From Schaalia cardiffensis (GTDB lineage: Bacteria > Actinomycetota > Actinomycetes > Actinomycetales > Actinomycetaceae), in contig NZ_JAEKIA010000006.1 in the NCBI RefSeq assembly GCF_016405145.1, forward strand, positions 1-64,000: a stretch of DNA of 64,000 bases. Reading direction: 5' to 3'. Below the pieces are notes generated by a model. It was not told the DNA's origin. It did no database searches and saw only the letters and a program-made list of their open reading frames with translations. Both the position numbers and the translations under genes were made by a program. Of this stretch, positions 1 to 9,713 are shown one piece after another. Position 1 is the stretch's first letter, and each line of letters begins with the position of its first letter.

Positions 1-2
1 AC

Positions 3-80
3 GGGCCCACACACTACGACAACGCCTACAGCCCCGACACCGGCTTCCACACCCGAAAAGGCTGGGCCGGACGCACATAA
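3..80 (+). CDS. C-terminal tail of an unidentified protein (partial)
   Basis: The third frame is open from the window edge to a TAA at 78-80 and gives 25 residues ending KGWAGRT. The run HYDNAYSPDTGF followed by Arg/Lys-rich residues reads like real protein. The two other forward frames give proline/threonine- or arginine-rich low-complexity peptides. I do not recognise the family. The tandem repeat just downstream leaves open that this is the end of a transposase gene, but nothing here proves it. Confidence 0.35.
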   Translation, partial: GPTHYDNAYSPDTGFHTRKGWAGRT

Positions 81-108
81 CCCCCACGACACGCCCGAGC
101 GATGCCAC

Positions 109-148
109 ACTTTCCTGCCGGTAACCCCACTTTCCTGCCGGTAACCCG
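109..148. repeat. Tandem duplication of a 20-bp unit
   Basis: ACTTTCCTGCCGGTAACCC is present twice head to tail with a period of 20 bp; only the last base of the unit differs. It lies directly behind the partial CDS and before the tRNA-Ala terminator. Short repeated blocks like this occur at the ends of some insertion sequences, so it may mark an element boundary. That reading is inference. Confidence 0.7.
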
Positions 149-240
149 AAGAACACAAGCTCTCCCCCGCTCCTCGACTCTGTTTCGCAAGCCCGGAGCG
201 ATGGCCACACCAATAACAGCACCATGCCGCTTCTTCGCGT

Positions 241-288
241 GAAAACGAAAAACCCCCGTGCACGCTTTCGCCTGCAGCGGGGGTGTTT
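241..288 (-). terminator. Rho-independent terminator after tRNA-Ala
   Basis: On the minus strand a CCCCCG arm pairs with CGGGGG across a shorter inner stem closed by a GAAA loop. The hairpin is followed by TTTTTCGTTTTC. It lies about 10 bases past the 3' end of tRNA-Ala, where a tRNA transcript would end. Confidence 0.75.
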
Positions 289-296
289 CTATTCTG

Positions 297-369
297 TGGA
301 GCTAACGGGACTCGAACCCGTAACCCCCTGCTTGCAAAGCAGGTGCGCTACCAATTGCGCCATAGCCCC
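297..369 (-). tRNA. tRNA-Ala (anticodon TGC)
   Basis: The minus strand folds into a cloverleaf. Acceptor GGGGCTA pairs with TAGCTCC (one G-T pair) before discriminator A. The anticodon arm CCTGC-TTTGCAA-GCAGG exposes TGC, and the T-arm contains GGTTCGAGTCC. The length is 73 bases and CCA is not encoded. It sits about 180 bp downstream of tRNA-Ile on the same strand with a 45-codon gene between them. Confidence 0.95.
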
Positions 370-379
370 CAGTGAAGAC

Positions 380-517
380 TCAGTCTTCGTAAGGTTCGTC
401 CGTGACGGACTTCCACAACTCAACGTTATCGGAGAGATCCTCGAAGATTTGACGAATAACAACGCCGACTGCAACTGCCGCGGTGACCGCTGACAGGGCT
501 GTGATCCACTTCTTCAT
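380..517 (-). CDS. DLW-39-type small membrane-anchored protein
   Basis: This 45-residue protein starts MKKWITALSAVTAAVAV, a short hydrophobic helix behind two lysines, and ends in an acidic tail containing LWKSVTDEP. That plan (N-terminal helix plus a D/E-L-W motif, near 40 residues) fits the actinobacterial DLW-39 family, which is typically encoded near the gyrA-linked Ile/Ala tRNAs as here. The upstream ATG at 574 would run into tRNA-Ile. The ATG at 517 has GGAGA 7-8 bases before it, so I start there. The function of the family is not known to me; a single-pass membrane peptide is likely. Confidence 0.75.
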   Translation of the reverse strand: MKKWITALSAVTAAVAVGVVIRQIFEDLSDNVELWKSVTDEPYED

Positions 518-550
518 TGGGGATCTCCGTCTCTCGTGCGATGCGGATGG

Positions 551-624
551 TGGGCCTAGGTGGGCTCGAACCACCGACCTCAGTCTTATCAGGACTGCGC
601 TCTAACCTACTGAGCTATAGGCCC
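551..624 (-). tRNA. tRNA-Ile (anticodon GAT)
   Basis: The acceptor GGGCCTA pairs perfectly with TAGGCCC before discriminator A. The anticodon arm CAGTC-CTGATAA-GACTG shows GAT, and the T-arm has GGTTCGAGCCC. The length is 74 bases. The Ile-Ala tRNA pair also occurs inside rRNA operons, but no 16S or 23S sequence flanks it here. This is the gyrA-linked pair commonly seen in Actinobacteria. Confidence 0.96.
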
Positions 625-644
625 ATCCGTGCTCTCTCGGGCAC

Positions 645-680
645 CGCATTATCGTAACCGCCCTCGAGTTGCACCGGCAA
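645..680 (-). promoter_or_regulatory. Probable promoter of the tRNA-Ile gene
   Basis: On the minus strand TTGCCG (675-680) is followed after 18 bases by TACGAT (651-656), placing transcription start about 20 bases before tRNA-Ile. The spacing and hexamers fit a housekeeping sigma promoter. The assignment is from pattern only. Confidence 0.5.
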
Positions 681-868
681 GTCCGTGGACGTGAGGTGCG
701 GCACGACGCTCCTTGAAGAGCACAACCTGTCCCGCCTCAAGGCTCAACTAGAAGCCGCGCGCCAGATGAAGCCGCGTGCCACGTCACGCTATGAAGCTCG
801 ACATCAAGCCGTGAAGCTCGGCCCGGCGCACACCCCACCTCAAGGCACGCCAGGGGCGGGCGCGCGCC

Positions 869-1258
869 TCATTCATCCATGAGGGAAACTTTGATTCCGC
901 CCACCAGGGAGGCGATGACGTTGTAGAGCATCGCTCCCAGGGTTGCGGTCGCAGTCAAAAGCACGACATTCGAGACCGCCACGATCGTCGCATAGGACAA
1001 GACCTTCGGCAGGCGCAGGTAGTCGAGCAGGGAGGTGAACTTCTGAGCTCCGATCGTCTTGAGGAACTCCTCAATCGTCGAAAAGACGTGCATCCCATCG
1101 ACCATGAACCACAAGACCGCGGTGCCAATAACCATCGCAATGCCCAGGGCCACGGACAAGAGGAAACTGACCTTCATGACCGTCCAGGCGTCGACGCGTG
1201 CGATCGCGAGATCAACCCTGCGGGGGACGTCATCGTACACGCTGCTCTGCTCGCTCAT
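869..1258 (-). CDS. DUF3566 membrane protein
   Basis: This 129-residue protein has two strongly hydrophobic segments, roughly residues 29-52 and 89-118, joined by an amphipathic stretch. This is the DUF3566 layout found directly after gyrA in many Actinobacteria. Its ATG overlaps the gyrA stop codon as ATGA, so the two are translationally coupled. A role at the membrane in cell-envelope or division upkeep is suggested by that conserved position, not by any motif. About 240 bp without a gene separate it from tRNA-Ile. Confidence 0.85.
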   Translation of the reverse strand: MSEQSSVYDDVPRRVDLAIARVDAWTVMKVSFLLSVALGIAMVIGTAVLWFMVDGMHVFSTIEEFLKTIGAQKFTSLLDYLRLPKVLSYATIVAVSNVVLLTATATLGAMLYNVIASLVGGIKVSLMDE

Positions 1259-3951
1259 TCCTCGTTGCCTTCCTCACTGGATTCCTCCTCAGACGCTACA
1301 GCCTCCGAGCTCTTTTCGATGGTGTTCTCGCCCAGAGTGGCGGTCTTCTCGCTTGAAGACTCCTCCGAAGCCTCACCAGAAAGCTCCTCTGACATCACGC
1401 CTGAGACCTCGCCAGACGTTCCGCCAGAAACCTCATCCGAAAACTCGTCTTCGTCCTCGTCGATGTCGCGCTCCGGATTCGGCGTGATCGCAATAATGCG
1501 GTCATCCTCATCGGGGCGGGCGAAAATCACACCCATCGTATTGCGGGCGGTCGGACGCACATCAGAAGCATTGACTTGAACGAGTTTGCCGGATTCCGTG
1601 ATGACCATGACGTCCTCGTCCGGGTTGACGACGAGGGCGCCCACGAGGCCACCTCGCTCATCGACGAGTTTGCCGACGCGCACGCCAAGAGTGCCGCGCC
1701 CCTTCCTCGGATACTCCTCCACGGGTGTGCGCTTCGCATAACCGGACTCGGTGACGATGAGCAGATCCGAGCCCTCGCGGGGCACCTCCATGGACAAGAG
1801 CTCATCGTCGCCGCGGAACTTCATGCCGCGCACGCCCGAGGTCGAACGCCCCATGGGACGCAGATTCTCATCGCTCGCGGCAAAACGAGCGGCCTGTCCG
1901 TCACGGGACACGAGGATCAGATCCTGGTCGGAGGTGATGACCTGCGCGGACACGAGCTCATCGGGACGCCCCGCCTCGTCCTCGCGAAGGTTGATCGCAA
2001 TGATGCCGCCGGTGCGGGCCGACTCGTAGAGCTTGAGCGGAGTCTTCTTGACAAGACCGGACTTCGTTGCGAGCACCAGGTAGTCGGCGACCTCGTAATC
2101 ACGGATCGCGAGGACTTGCGCGATCTTCTCCTCAGGCTGGAAGGCCAGGAGATTCGCGACGTGCTGGCCCTTGGCGTCGCGACCGCCCTCGGGAATCTCA
2201 TAGGCCTTCGCGCGATACACGCGCCCAAGGTTCGTGAAGAACAGCAGCCAATGGTGGGTGGTCGTGACGAAGAAGTGCTCCACCACGTCGTCGCCTCGCA
2301 GCTGGGTGCCGCGCACGCCCTTGCCGCCGCGCTTTTGGGAACGGTAATGATCGGTGCGGGTGCGCTTGGCGAAGCCGTCGCGAGTGATGGTGACGACCAC
2401 ATCCTCTTCGGGGATGAGGTCCTCCATGCTCATTTCCCCATCGAAGGGGACAATGCGGGTGCGCCTCTCGTCGCCGTACTTCGCGACGATCTCTCCAAGT
2501 TCTTCGGAGATAATGCTCCGCTGGCGCTCGGGGCGCTCCAGGATGTCGCGCAGGTCCGTGACACGCGCAGTGAGTTCGGCGTGTTCGTTGAGGATCTTTT
2601 GGCGTTCGAGGGCGGCGAGGCGGCGCAGCTGGAGGGCGAGGATCGCGTCAGCCTGGACGCTATCCACGTCGAGGAGCTCCATCAAACCGGTGCGCGCCTC
2701 CTCAACCGTCGGGGAACGCCGGATGAGGGCGATGACCTCATCAAGCGCATCCAGGGCCTTGAGGTAGCCCTCGAGGATGTGGAGGCGTTCCAGGGCTTTG
2801 CGGAGGCGGAAGTTCGTGCGCCTTTGGATGACCTGCATCTGGTGGGCGACCCAGTGGCGGATGAAACCGTCAATCGACAAGGTGCGCGGCACGCCGTCGA
2901 CGAGGGCGAGCATGTTCGCTGAGAAGTTCTCCTGCAGGCTCGTCCTCTTATACAGGTTGTTGAGGACGACTTTGGCGGTGGCGTCTCGCTTGAGGACGAT
3001 GACGAGCCTTTGGCCGGTGCGCCCCGAAGTTTCATCGCGGATGTCCGCGATTCCCTGGATCTGGCCGTCGCGCACGAGCTGCGCGATCTTATCTGCCAGG
3101 TTATCGGGGTTGACCTGGTAGGGAAGCTCAGTGACGACGAGGCACTGCCTGCCGTGGATCTCCTCAACGTTGACGACTGCGCGCTGCGTGATTGAGCCGC
3201 GGCCCGTGCGATAGGCGTCTTCAATGCCCTTTCGTCCCAGGATCGTCGCACCCGTCGGGAAATCCGGGCCGGGGATGATCTTCAGGAGGGCTTCGAGGAG
3301 TTCTTCACGGGAGGCCTCGGGGTTGTCGAGCGCCCACTGGACTCCCTTGGCGACCTCGCGCAGGTTATGGGGAGGGATCCTCGTCGCCATGCCGACCGCG
3401 ATACCTTCGGAGCCGTTGACGAGCAGGTTCGGGAAGCGCGAGGGCAGGATCGCCGGTTCTTGGTTCTTGCCGTCGTAGTTGTCTTGGAAATCGACGGACT
3501 CCTCGTCAATGTCGCGCACCATCTCCATGGCGAGGGGCGCCATTTTGCATTCGGTGTAACGCGGAGCTGCGGGCCCGAGGTTGCCGGGGGTGCCGAAATT
3601 GCCCTGGCCGGCGACCAGCGGATAGCGCAGCGACCACCATTGCACGAGGCGCGCGAGGGCATCGTAGATCGCCGAATCACCGTGCGGGTGGTAGTTGCCC
3701 ATGACATCGCCGACGATGCGGCTCGACTTCGAGAAGGACGAGCTCGGACGGTATCCGCCGTCGTACATCGCGTAGAGGACGCGACGGTGCACGGGTTTGA
3801 GGCCGTCGCGCACGTCGGGCAGGGCTCGCCCGACAATGACGCTCATCGCGTAGTCGAGGTAGGACCTTTGCATTTCGACCTGGAGGTCGACCCTTTGAAC
3901 ACGGTCAAAATCGACCGTTTCTTTGCTCGGGGTGGTCTTCTCGTCGCTCAC
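1255..3951 (-). CDS. gyrA: DNA gyrase subunit A
   Basis: The 898-residue protein is the breakage-reunion subunit of gyrase, which introduces negative supercoils with GyrB. The active-site tyrosine is in APRYTE (Tyr132), and the quinolone-interacting loop reads [10 protein letters not shown]. It keeps the Ser (93) and Asp (97) that are usually changed in resistant strains. The C-terminal half contains the repeated beta-pinwheel blades, including the GyrA-box-like QKRGGKG. The last 75 or so residues form an unusual acidic Ser/Glu repeat tail. The GTG start has GAAGGA before it. gyrB ends 66 bp upstream, so they are probably one operon. Confidence 0.98.
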   Translation of the reverse strand: MSDEKTTPSKETVDFDRVQRVDLQVEMQRSYLDYAMSVIVGRALPDVRDGLKPVHRRVLYAMYDGGYRPSSSFSKSSRIVGDVMGNYHPHGDSAIYDALARLVQWWSLRYPLVAGQGNFGTPGNLGPAAPRYTECKMAPLAMEMVRDIDEESVDFQDNYDGKNQEPAILPSRFPNLLVNGSEGIAVGMATRIPPHNLREVAKGVQWALDNPEASREELLEALLKIIPGPDFPTGATILGRKGIEDAYRTGRGSITQRAVVNVEEIHGRQCLVVTELPYQVNPDNLADKIAQLVRDGQIQGIADIRDETSGRTGQRLVIVLKRDATAKVVLNNLYKRTSLQENFSANMLALVDGVPRTLSIDGFIRHWVAHQMQVIQRRTNFRLRKALERLHILEGYLKALDALDEVIALIRRSPTVEEARTGLMELLDVDSVQADAILALQLRRLAALERQKILNEHAELTARVTDLRDILERPERQRSIISEELGEIVAKYGDERRTRIVPFDGEMSMEDLIPEEDVVVTITRDGFAKRTRTDHYRSQKRGGKGVRGTQLRGDDVVEHFFVTTTHHWLLFFTNLGRVYRAKAYEIPEGGRDAKGQHVANLLAFQPEEKIAQVLAIRDYEVADYLVLATKSGLVKKTPLKLYESARTGGIIAINLREDEAGRPDELVSAQVITSDQDLILVSRDGQAARFAASDENLRPMGRSTSGVRGMKFRGDDELLSMEVPREGSDLLIVTESGYAKRTPVEEYPRKGRGTLGVRVGKLVDERGGLVGALVVNPDEDVMVITESGKLVQVNASDVRPTARNTMGVIFARPDEDDRIIAITPNPERDIDEDEDEFSDEVSGGTSGEVSGVMSEELSGEASEESSSEKTATLGENTIEKSSEAVASEEESSEEGNEE

Positions 3952-4017
3952 ATTCGTCCTTCGTTTGTTTGTCGATGCCCTAGGCCGGGCGTTTCGGCCC
4001 CTGGCGTCGTCTCAGTG

Positions 4018-6045
4018 TCAGATGTCGAGGAAGCGCACGTCGGAGGCGTTGCGCTGAATGAAGGAGCGGCGACGGTCGACGTCGTCCCCCATGAGGATCG
4101 TGAAGATCTCGTCCGCGTCCGCCGCCTCATCGAGGGTGACCTGTTTAAGGATGCGGTGAGCCGGGTCCATGGTGGTTTCCCACAGCTCATGGTCGTTCAT
4201 CTCACCCAAGCCCTTGTAGCGCTGGATGCCGCCTTCCTTCGGGAGGCGGTGTCCGGCAGACTGGCCTGCGGTGAGGAGCTTGTCGCGTTCCTTATCGGAG
4301 TAGGCGAATTCGTGCTCGGCGTTCGTCCATTTGATGCGGTAGAGCGGCGGCATCGCGATATAGGTGTGTCCCTGTTCGATCAGGGGGCGCATGTATCGGA
4401 ACAGGAGGGTGAGCAGGAGCGTCGCAATGTGCTGACCGTCCACATCCGCGTCGGCCATGATGACGATCTTGCCGTAGCGGAGCTTGTTGAGGTCGAAATC
4501 CTCGCCGATTCCCGTACCGAAAGCGGTAATGAGGGAGCGGATGGTGTCTGAAGACAGGGCCCGGTCCAGGCGCGCTTTTTCAACGTTGAGGATCTTGCCG
4601 CGGATCGGCATGATCGCCTGATGTTCGGGGTCGCGTCCACCGACGGCTGAACCTCCCGCAGAGTCGCCCTCGACGATGAAGATTTCGCAGTCTTCGGCCT
4701 TGCGCGAGGAGCAGTCACGCAGTTTGCCGGGCATGGAAGCGGATTCGAGGACGCCCTTGCGTCTTGTCGCTTCGCGGGCCTTGCGGGCGGCGACTCTGGC
4801 GGCCTGAGCTTGCTGACTCTTCTGGATGATCGCCTTCGCTTCGGCAGGGTGGGCGTCGAACCAGTCGCCGAGCTGCGAATACACCTGCTGTTGGACGAAA
4901 GTGCGGGCCTCGGTGTTGCCGAGTTTCGTCTTCGTCTGGCCTTCGAACTGGGGTTCGCTGAGTTTGATGGAGATGACGGCGGTGAGTCCTTCGCGGATAT
5001 CGTCGCCCGTGAGGTTGTCGTCCTTGTCTTTGATGATGTTCTTCTCGCGCCCGTAGCGGTTGACGAGAGTGGTGAGTGCGGTGCGGAACCCTTCTTCGTG
5101 GGTGCCGCCTTCGGTCGTGTTGATCGTGTTCGCGAAAGTGTGGACCGAGGACGAGTAGGCGGTCGTCCATTGCATGGCGATCTCGACACTCATCGTGCCT
5201 TCGTCGTTTTCCGATTCGAAGTCGATGATCTCAGCGTTAACGACATCGTTCTTCTTCGTCGAATCGATGTATTCGACGTAGTCGCGCAGGCCGTGCTCGT
5301 ACATGTAGCTGACGGCGCGGTGACCGGGAACCGGATCGTCGGCTGTGCCGAGCTCGTCGCCGGTGATTTCGTCGCCATCGTCGACGGCGGTGGGCCGCTC
5401 ATCGGTCAGCGTGATGCGCAGGCCCTTGTTGAGGAAGGCCATCTGCTGGAACCGCTGACGCAGGGTCTCGAAGGAGAAGACGGTGGTTTCGAAGATCTCG
5501 GGATCGGGGTAGAAGGTCTGTGTCGTACCGGTTTCCTCGGTTGCTTCTCCGCGGACGAGTTCGGTGATCGGATGTCCGCCGTTCGCAAAAGACATGCGCC
5601 ACACGTAGCCCTGACGGCGGATGACTGTGTCGACGCGGGTTGATAGGGCGTTGACGACGGAAATGCCGACGCCGTGCAGGCCACCGGAAACCGCGTAGCC
5701 GCCGCCACCGAATTTACCTCCGGCGTGCAGGATCGTCATGACGACCTCGACGGTGGGCTTGTGCTCGCTCGGGTGTTCATCGACGGGGATGCCTCGACCG
5801 TTGTCGACGACTCGAAGACCACCGTCTTCGAGGATCGTGACCTCGATGTGGTCGGCGTATCCGGCGAGTGCTTCGTCGACGGAGTTATCGACGACCTCGT
5901 AGACCAGGTGGTGGAGTCCGCGTTCGCCGGTCGATCCGATGTACATGCCCGGGCGTTTGCGGACGGCCTCTAGCCCCTCGAGAACGGTGATGTCCGAAGC
6001 ACCGTAGCCTTCGGACCCGTCGGTCGTCATCTCGTTGTCAGCCAC
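4018..6045 (-). CDS. gyrB: DNA gyrase subunit B
   Basis: This is the ATPase and TOPRIM subunit of gyrase, 675 residues from the start chosen. GHKL ATP-binding motifs are clear ([40 protein letters not shown]). The TOPRIM signature [26 protein letters not shown] and the metal-binding DADVDG also follow in order. I chose GTG 6045 because GAGGGGAG lies just before it. A GTG at 6090 in the same frame adds 15 residues and would be read only if the message is nearly leaderless from the -10 at 6098-6103. Confidence 0.97.
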   Translation of the reverse strand: MADNEMTTDGSEGYGASDITVLEGLEAVRKRPGMYIGSTGERGLHHLVYEVVDNSVDEALAGYADHIEVTILEDGGLRVVDNGRGIPVDEHPSEHKPTVEVVMTILHAGGKFGGGGYAVSGGLHGVGISVVNALSTRVDTVIRRQGYVWRMSFANGGHPITELVRGEATEETGTTQTFYPDPEIFETTVFSFETLRQRFQQMAFLNKGLRITLTDERPTAVDDGDEITGDELGTADDPVPGHRAVSYMYEHGLRDYVEYIDSTKKNDVVNAEIIDFESENDEGTMSVEIAMQWTTAYSSSVHTFANTINTTEGGTHEEGFRTALTTLVNRYGREKNIIKDKDDNLTGDDIREGLTAVISIKLSEPQFEGQTKTKLGNTEARTFVQQQVYSQLGDWFDAHPAEAKAIIQKSQQAQAARVAARKAREATRRKGVLESASMPGKLRDCSSRKAEDCEIFIVEGDSAGGSAVGGRDPEHQAIMPIRGKILNVEKARLDRALSSDTIRSLITAFGTGIGEDFDLNKLRYGKIVIMADADVDGQHIATLLLTLLFRYMRPLIEQGHTYIAMPPLYRIKWTNAEHEFAYSDKERDKLLTAGQSAGHRLPKEGGIQRYKGLGEMNDHELWETTMDPAHRILKQVTLDEAADADEIFTILMGDDVDRRRSFIQRNASDVRFLDI

Positions 6046-6097
6046 ACGGCTCCCCTCGTACGAGTCGGGCCTTCGGACCCGACGATTCACCTGTGTA

Positions 6098-6106
6098 ATT
6101 CTACCA
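6098..6106 (-). promoter_or_regulatory. Extended -10 promoter element before gyrB
   Basis: The minus strand reads TGGTAGAAT, an extended -10 (TG-N-TAGAAT). Transcription would start about 45 bases before the Shine-Dalgarno-supported GTG of gyrB, or right at the alternative GTG at 6090. I see no convincing -35 box, which is normal for an extended -10 promoter. This would give gyrB-gyrA-DUF3566 their own promoter separate from dciA. Confidence 0.45.
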
Positions 6107-6255
6107 AAAGCACCTATTGGGGCCTTTTTTCCACTGGCTGTGCGCCTTCCTTCATATACTGTCTGAGCTGCGAGAACACTCGTGTGACGAGGGCCACTGG
6201 CGTGCTCGGTGGTCCGGAGCGGAAACTCTCGTGGAAAAAGCGGGTTCCGCTTGCC

Positions 6256-7026
6256 TCATCCGTAGGTGTCGCGAGGGCCGCGGCCGGGCACCGAGAGTGG
6301 CCCTTTTCGCCACGAGGGCGCGACCGGGCCACGGATGATGACCTGAGTGACGACTCCCGGGCCGACTTCTTCGTCGATGCGCCTCTCGATCGTGGCGAGC
6401 AGCAGGTGCAATTGTTTTGCCCATGCGGTCGAAGAGCATCGGATGATCAGCGTCTGGTTCTCGAAGGTCTCCACTTCGGAGTGTTCGGCGACTTGGGGGC
6501 CGACAATCGCCGGCCATTTCGCCATGATCGACCCCATTTTCGTTGGCGTATCCCACTGGTTCTTCTTCACCATTGACGCCAGCACTGAGCCAATCGGCTT
6601 CGAGTCCCTGAACTTCAGGTGCATCGCCGCCATTCCTGGAGCTTTCGCCCATGTCGAGCGCGCGCGGATCCTCGCCCGCTCCAATGCATGCAGATCGCCC
6701 CCGAACTCACCCAAGGCCCCGGTATCACCGGGTTTATCGTGGACTCCCCCACTGTCCTCGCCTGTTTCCTCGGCCTTGGTTCCACCTGACTCATTTCCTT
6801 GTCCAAATTCAATGGCCGAGGCCTCAGAAGTGCCGGTCAAAGAGCCGAGGGAGGGGCGGGTCTCTTCAAGCCCCCAGCTCGGCGCGGCAGAGCGGACATA
6901 GCCCTTCGCCCGGGCGATCCTTTGGGCCTGCGCCAAAGCTCTGGCGAGATATTCTTCGCCGAATCGAGTTCCCGCAGGATCTGGGGCACCCATCGGATCA
7001 CTGTTCACAGGTGGATCGGGAGTCAC
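6256..7026 (-). CDS. dciA: DUF721/DciA-family protein
   Basis: This 256-residue protein has a DUF721 core in its last 100 residues (GSIMAKWPAIVGPQVAEHSEVETFENQ in part, then RCSSTAWAKQLHLL). That fold is shared with DciA, the ancestral loader/partner of the replicative helicase. The first 150 residues are a long charged, low-complexity region. It follows recF with a GTGA start/stop overlap, the standard actinobacterial dnaA-dnaN-recF-DUF721-gyrB order. A role at replication initiation is inferred from family and position. Plain DUF721 proteins are usually shorter. Confidence 0.88.
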   Translation of the reverse strand: MTPDPPVNSDPMGAPDPAGTRFGEEYLARALAQAQRIARAKGYVRSAAPSWGLEETRPSLGSLTGTSEASAIEFGQGNESGGTKAEETGEDSGGVHDKPGDTGALGEFGGDLHALERARIRARSTWAKAPGMAAMHLKFRDSKPIGSVLASMVKKNQWDTPTKMGSIMAKWPAIVGPQVAEHSEVETFENQTLIIRCSSTAWAKQLHLLLATIERRIDEEVGPGVVTQVIIRGPVAPSWRKGPLSVPGRGPRDTYG

Positions 7027-8573
7027 GAGGCCGCCACCGTATCCGCTTCAGGCACAAAAGCCTCATCCTTTGGACTCGAGGCGGAAGCAGGAATCTCAGC
7101 TCTGCGTTCACCCTTGCTCTCAGCATCCTCGCCGATAGCGGGATCGACACCCCCAAGGACATCGGGATTGACACCTTCGCAAACACCGGAGCTTTCGTTC
7201 TCAGCTGCCCCGGATTCATGACTGTCGGAAGTTGCGGATTCAACATTCACGGTAATTGTGGGCCTAGCGCTATCGGAGACGCTGGGGTTGACACCCTCGC
7301 TGACGCTGGGCTCAAAGCCCTCGGAACCACTGGGTTCTTCACTCTCAACGAGAATAGGCTCAGCGCTTTCCTTAGCTCCAGGCTCTTCGAGGAGGACCTG
7401 GGATCCGAGGACCGGATCCCAGTGGATTTTCAGCACATGCGAATCCAACTCGGGGGGAACATCAGCTTCAACAGCGGCCGTAATGATCACCTGGTCGGCA
7501 GCATTGATGCGGGTCGCCAGGCCTGCCCGGCGTTTGGAGTCGAGCTCTGCGAACACGTCATCGAGGATCAATATGGGCGTCTGCCCGTCAAGACGCAGAA
7601 GATCGAAGCATCCCAATCTCAAGGCGAGTGCAACCGACCAGGACTCGCCATGACTCGCGAATCCTTTCACGGGCATGCGTCCGAGCTTCAAGCCCAGGTC
7701 GTCACGATGAGCGCCCACAAGATTCACTCCACGCTCAATCTCTTGGTCGCGCATCCTGTCGAAAGCCGCAAGAAGGCGACGCTGCTGCGCTTCAACATCA
7801 CCGAGATCACCACTGCCAGGATCATCCGGGTTCGTCCCGATTGTCCGATCAATGGAGGCGTCGAAGGAGAGTTCGAGGCGACGATGAGAATCGGCGACAT
7901 CATCATAGGCCCTAGCCGCAGGCTCGGACAGGAGTGAAACAACCTTGAAACGGGCGGCGCTGACCTTCGCTGAGAGTTCCGCGAAGCGTTCATCCCATAC
8001 CTCGATTGTCGACAAATCCGGGGTCCGGCCGCGCCGCAGTTGAGACTGCGCGTGTTTCATGATTGCGGCTCGTTGACGCAATACCCGATCGAAGTCTGCT
8101 TTGACCTGCGCATACAGGGGATGCATCTGGATGGCGATCTCATCGAGGAAGGCTCTTCGCACACTCGGGTCGCCTCGAACGAGTTGCAGGTCTTCCGGGG
8201 CGAACACGACGGTGCGGACAAGGCCGAGGATTTCGCGGGGACGAACATTCGCCCGGTTGATGCGCGCACGATTCGCTTTGCCGCGCACAATCTCGAGTTC
8301 CACGACCTGTTCACGATCCTCATCACGCACGGTCTTCACGCGGACAAAAGCTCTGGCAGGCGCAGGCTCTTCCTCGTGAGTGGGAATGCGTACGAGCGAC
8401 CCTTCAGCGGAAACGCGGTGCGAAGAGAAAGTCGACAGGTAGGCGATCGCTTCAACGAGGTTCGTCTTGCCTTGGCCGTTGTGGCCGAGGAAGACAAGAG
8501 GGCCTGCGGGCAGCTCGAGGACGACGCGCTTCCACGAGCGAAAATCGTCGAGCGCGAGGTGCGAGACCCGCAT
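7023..8573 (-). CDS. recF: RecF with a long repetitive C-terminal tail
   Basis: RecF is an SMC-like ATPase that loads RecA at single-strand gaps. The N-terminus has the Walker A motif GHNGQGKTNLVEAI (about residues 30-43), and ILILDDVFAELD carries Walker B with the D-loop near residue 340. The normal protein ends around residue 385-395. Here a further 120 or so residues of acidic, Ser/Glu/Pro-rich repeats follow (SEGFEPSVSEGVNPSVSD and variants) with no predicted fold. The gene starts 4 bp after dnaN and its stop overlaps dciA. Confidence 0.95.
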   Translation of the reverse strand: MRVSHLALDDFRSWKRVVLELPAGPLVFLGHNGQGKTNLVEAIAYLSTFSSHRVSAEGSLVRIPTHEEEPAPARAFVRVKTVRDEDREQVVELEIVRGKANRARINRANVRPREILGLVRTVVFAPEDLQLVRGDPSVRRAFLDEIAIQMHPLYAQVKADFDRVLRQRAAIMKHAQSQLRRGRTPDLSTIEVWDERFAELSAKVSAARFKVVSLLSEPAARAYDDVADSHRRLELSFDASIDRTIGTNPDDPGSGDLGDVEAQQRRLLAAFDRMRDQEIERGVNLVGAHRDDLGLKLGRMPVKGFASHGESWSVALALRLGCFDLLRLDGQTPILILDDVFAELDSKRRAGLATRINAADQVIITAAVEADVPPELDSHVLKIHWDPVLGSQVLLEEPGAKESAEPILVESEEPSGSEGFEPSVSEGVNPSVSDSARPTITVNVESATSDSHESGAAENESSGVCEGVNPDVLGGVDPAIGEDAESKGERRAEIPASASSPKDEAFVPEADTVAAS

Positions 8574-8576
8574 CTG

Positions 8577-9713
8577 TCACACGCCGAAGCGAATCGGCAT
8601 GAGGAGATAACGGAAGGTCGTGACCTCGCCCTCGTCGACCTTCGTCTGACCGGTCATGACGGCCGGCTTATTCGGGTGGGTGAAGCCGAAGCGCACGTAG
8701 TCCGTGTCCATGACCGAGAGGCCATCAATGAGGAACTGGGGGTTGAAGGCGGTCGCAATGTCTTCGCCATACAGGCTCGCCTCGAGTGCTTCGGAGGCTT
8801 GAGCATTGTCACCCTGCCCGGCTTCGAGAACGAGGCTGCCATCCGTGAAGGAGAGTCGGACGGAGGTTTTTCGCTCGGCGACGAGGGACATGCGCTTCAC
8901 AGCTTCGAGGAGGGCATGACGATCGCACACCGCCTGGATCGGAGTCGATTCGGGGAAGAGTCGACGAACCGGCGGGTAGTCGCCGTCCATCAGGGTTGAG
9001 GTGGTGCGACGGCCCGAGGCTTCAAAGCCGATCAGCGAGGACGCTCCTTGCTGGGAGGAGTCCGAAATGCCGAGTTCAACTGTTTCACCTGAGGTCATCG
9101 ACTTCGCGACATCTTGCAAGATTCGAGCCTTCACGAGGGCGATGTGCTCGAAGGCGGGATCTGCGGGGGTCCATTCGAGCTCACGCATCGCAAGACGGTA
9201 ACGGTCGGTCGCAAGGAATGTCATGTGCTCGCCGTCGATCTCCATGCGCACACCGGTGAGCAGGGGGAGGGTGTCGTCCCTGGACGCGGCGATCGACACT
9301 TGGGAAACGGCCTGGGAGAGGACCTGGGAGTCGACGGTGCCCGCAGTTTGCGGCTGGGCAGGAAGGAGCGGGTACTCGTCAAGAGGCATGACTGCGAGAG
9401 TGAAGTGTGAAGAACCGCAGGTGAGCTTCACTTTTTGACCGTCGAGTTCGATTGTGACGGGCTTGTTCGGAAGGGACTTCGAAATGTCTGCGAGGAGGCG
9501 ACCGGAAACGAGGACTTCACCCGCCTCTTCAACGGTCGCGGGAATGTGGGAGTTCGCAGAAACCTCGTAGTCGAAAGAAGAAAGGGTAAGTTCTTCGGCC
9601 TCAGCCTGGATGCGCACGCCCGCGAGGATCGGTGTGGCCGGGCGAACGGGCAAGGCACGGGCGGTCCACGAAACTGCTTCTGCGAGAACGTCGCGGGCGA
9701 CGGTGAACTTCAT
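8577..9713 (-). CDS. dnaN: DNA polymerase III beta subunit (sliding clamp)
   Basis: The 378-residue protein matches the usual length and three-domain plan of the beta clamp. It begins MKFTVARDVLAEAVSWTARALPVRP and ends with the conserved YLLMPIR. It encircles DNA and tethers polymerase III and many repair factors. A GGAGG site lies about 5 bases before the ATG. The 490 bp to dnaA carry DnaA boxes, so dnaN may have its own DnaA-influenced promoter. Confidence 0.98.
   Translation of the reverse strand: MKFTVARDVLAEAVSWTARALPVRPATPILAGVRIQAEAEELTLSSFDYEVSANSHIPATVEEAGEVLVSGRLLADISKSLPNKPVTIELDGQKVKLTCGSSHFTLAVMPLDEYPLLPAQPQTAGTVDSQVLSQAVSQVSIAASRDDTLPLLTGVRMEIDGEHMTFLATDRYRLAMRELEWTPADPAFEHIALVKARILQDVAKSMTSGETVELGISDSSQQGASSLIGFEASGRRTTSTLMDGDYPPVRRLFPESTPIQAVCDRHALLEAVKRMSLVAERKTSVRLSFTDGSLVLEAGQGDNAQASEALEASLYGEDIATAFNPQFLIDGLSVMDTDYVRFGFTHPNKPAVMTGQTKVDEGEVTTFRYLLMPIRFGV

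Noticed and set aside
297-624. rRNA operon spacer (Ile-Ala tRNA pair)
   Set aside because: No 16S or 23S sequence flanks the pair; a small coding gene lies between the tRNAs and gyrA follows.
1576-2922. 448-codon forward open frame opposite gyrA
   Set aside because: It mirrors gyrA codons on the other strand. The translation is rich in Ala/Asp/Glu/Leu without any domain and has no ribosome site.
3367-4551. 394-codon forward frame opposite gyrA/gyrB
   Set aside because: It spans two genes antisense and is a GC-rich shadow frame.
6651-7937. 428-codon forward frame opposite dciA/recF
   Set aside because: It is antisense to well-supported genes, with a low-complexity translation.
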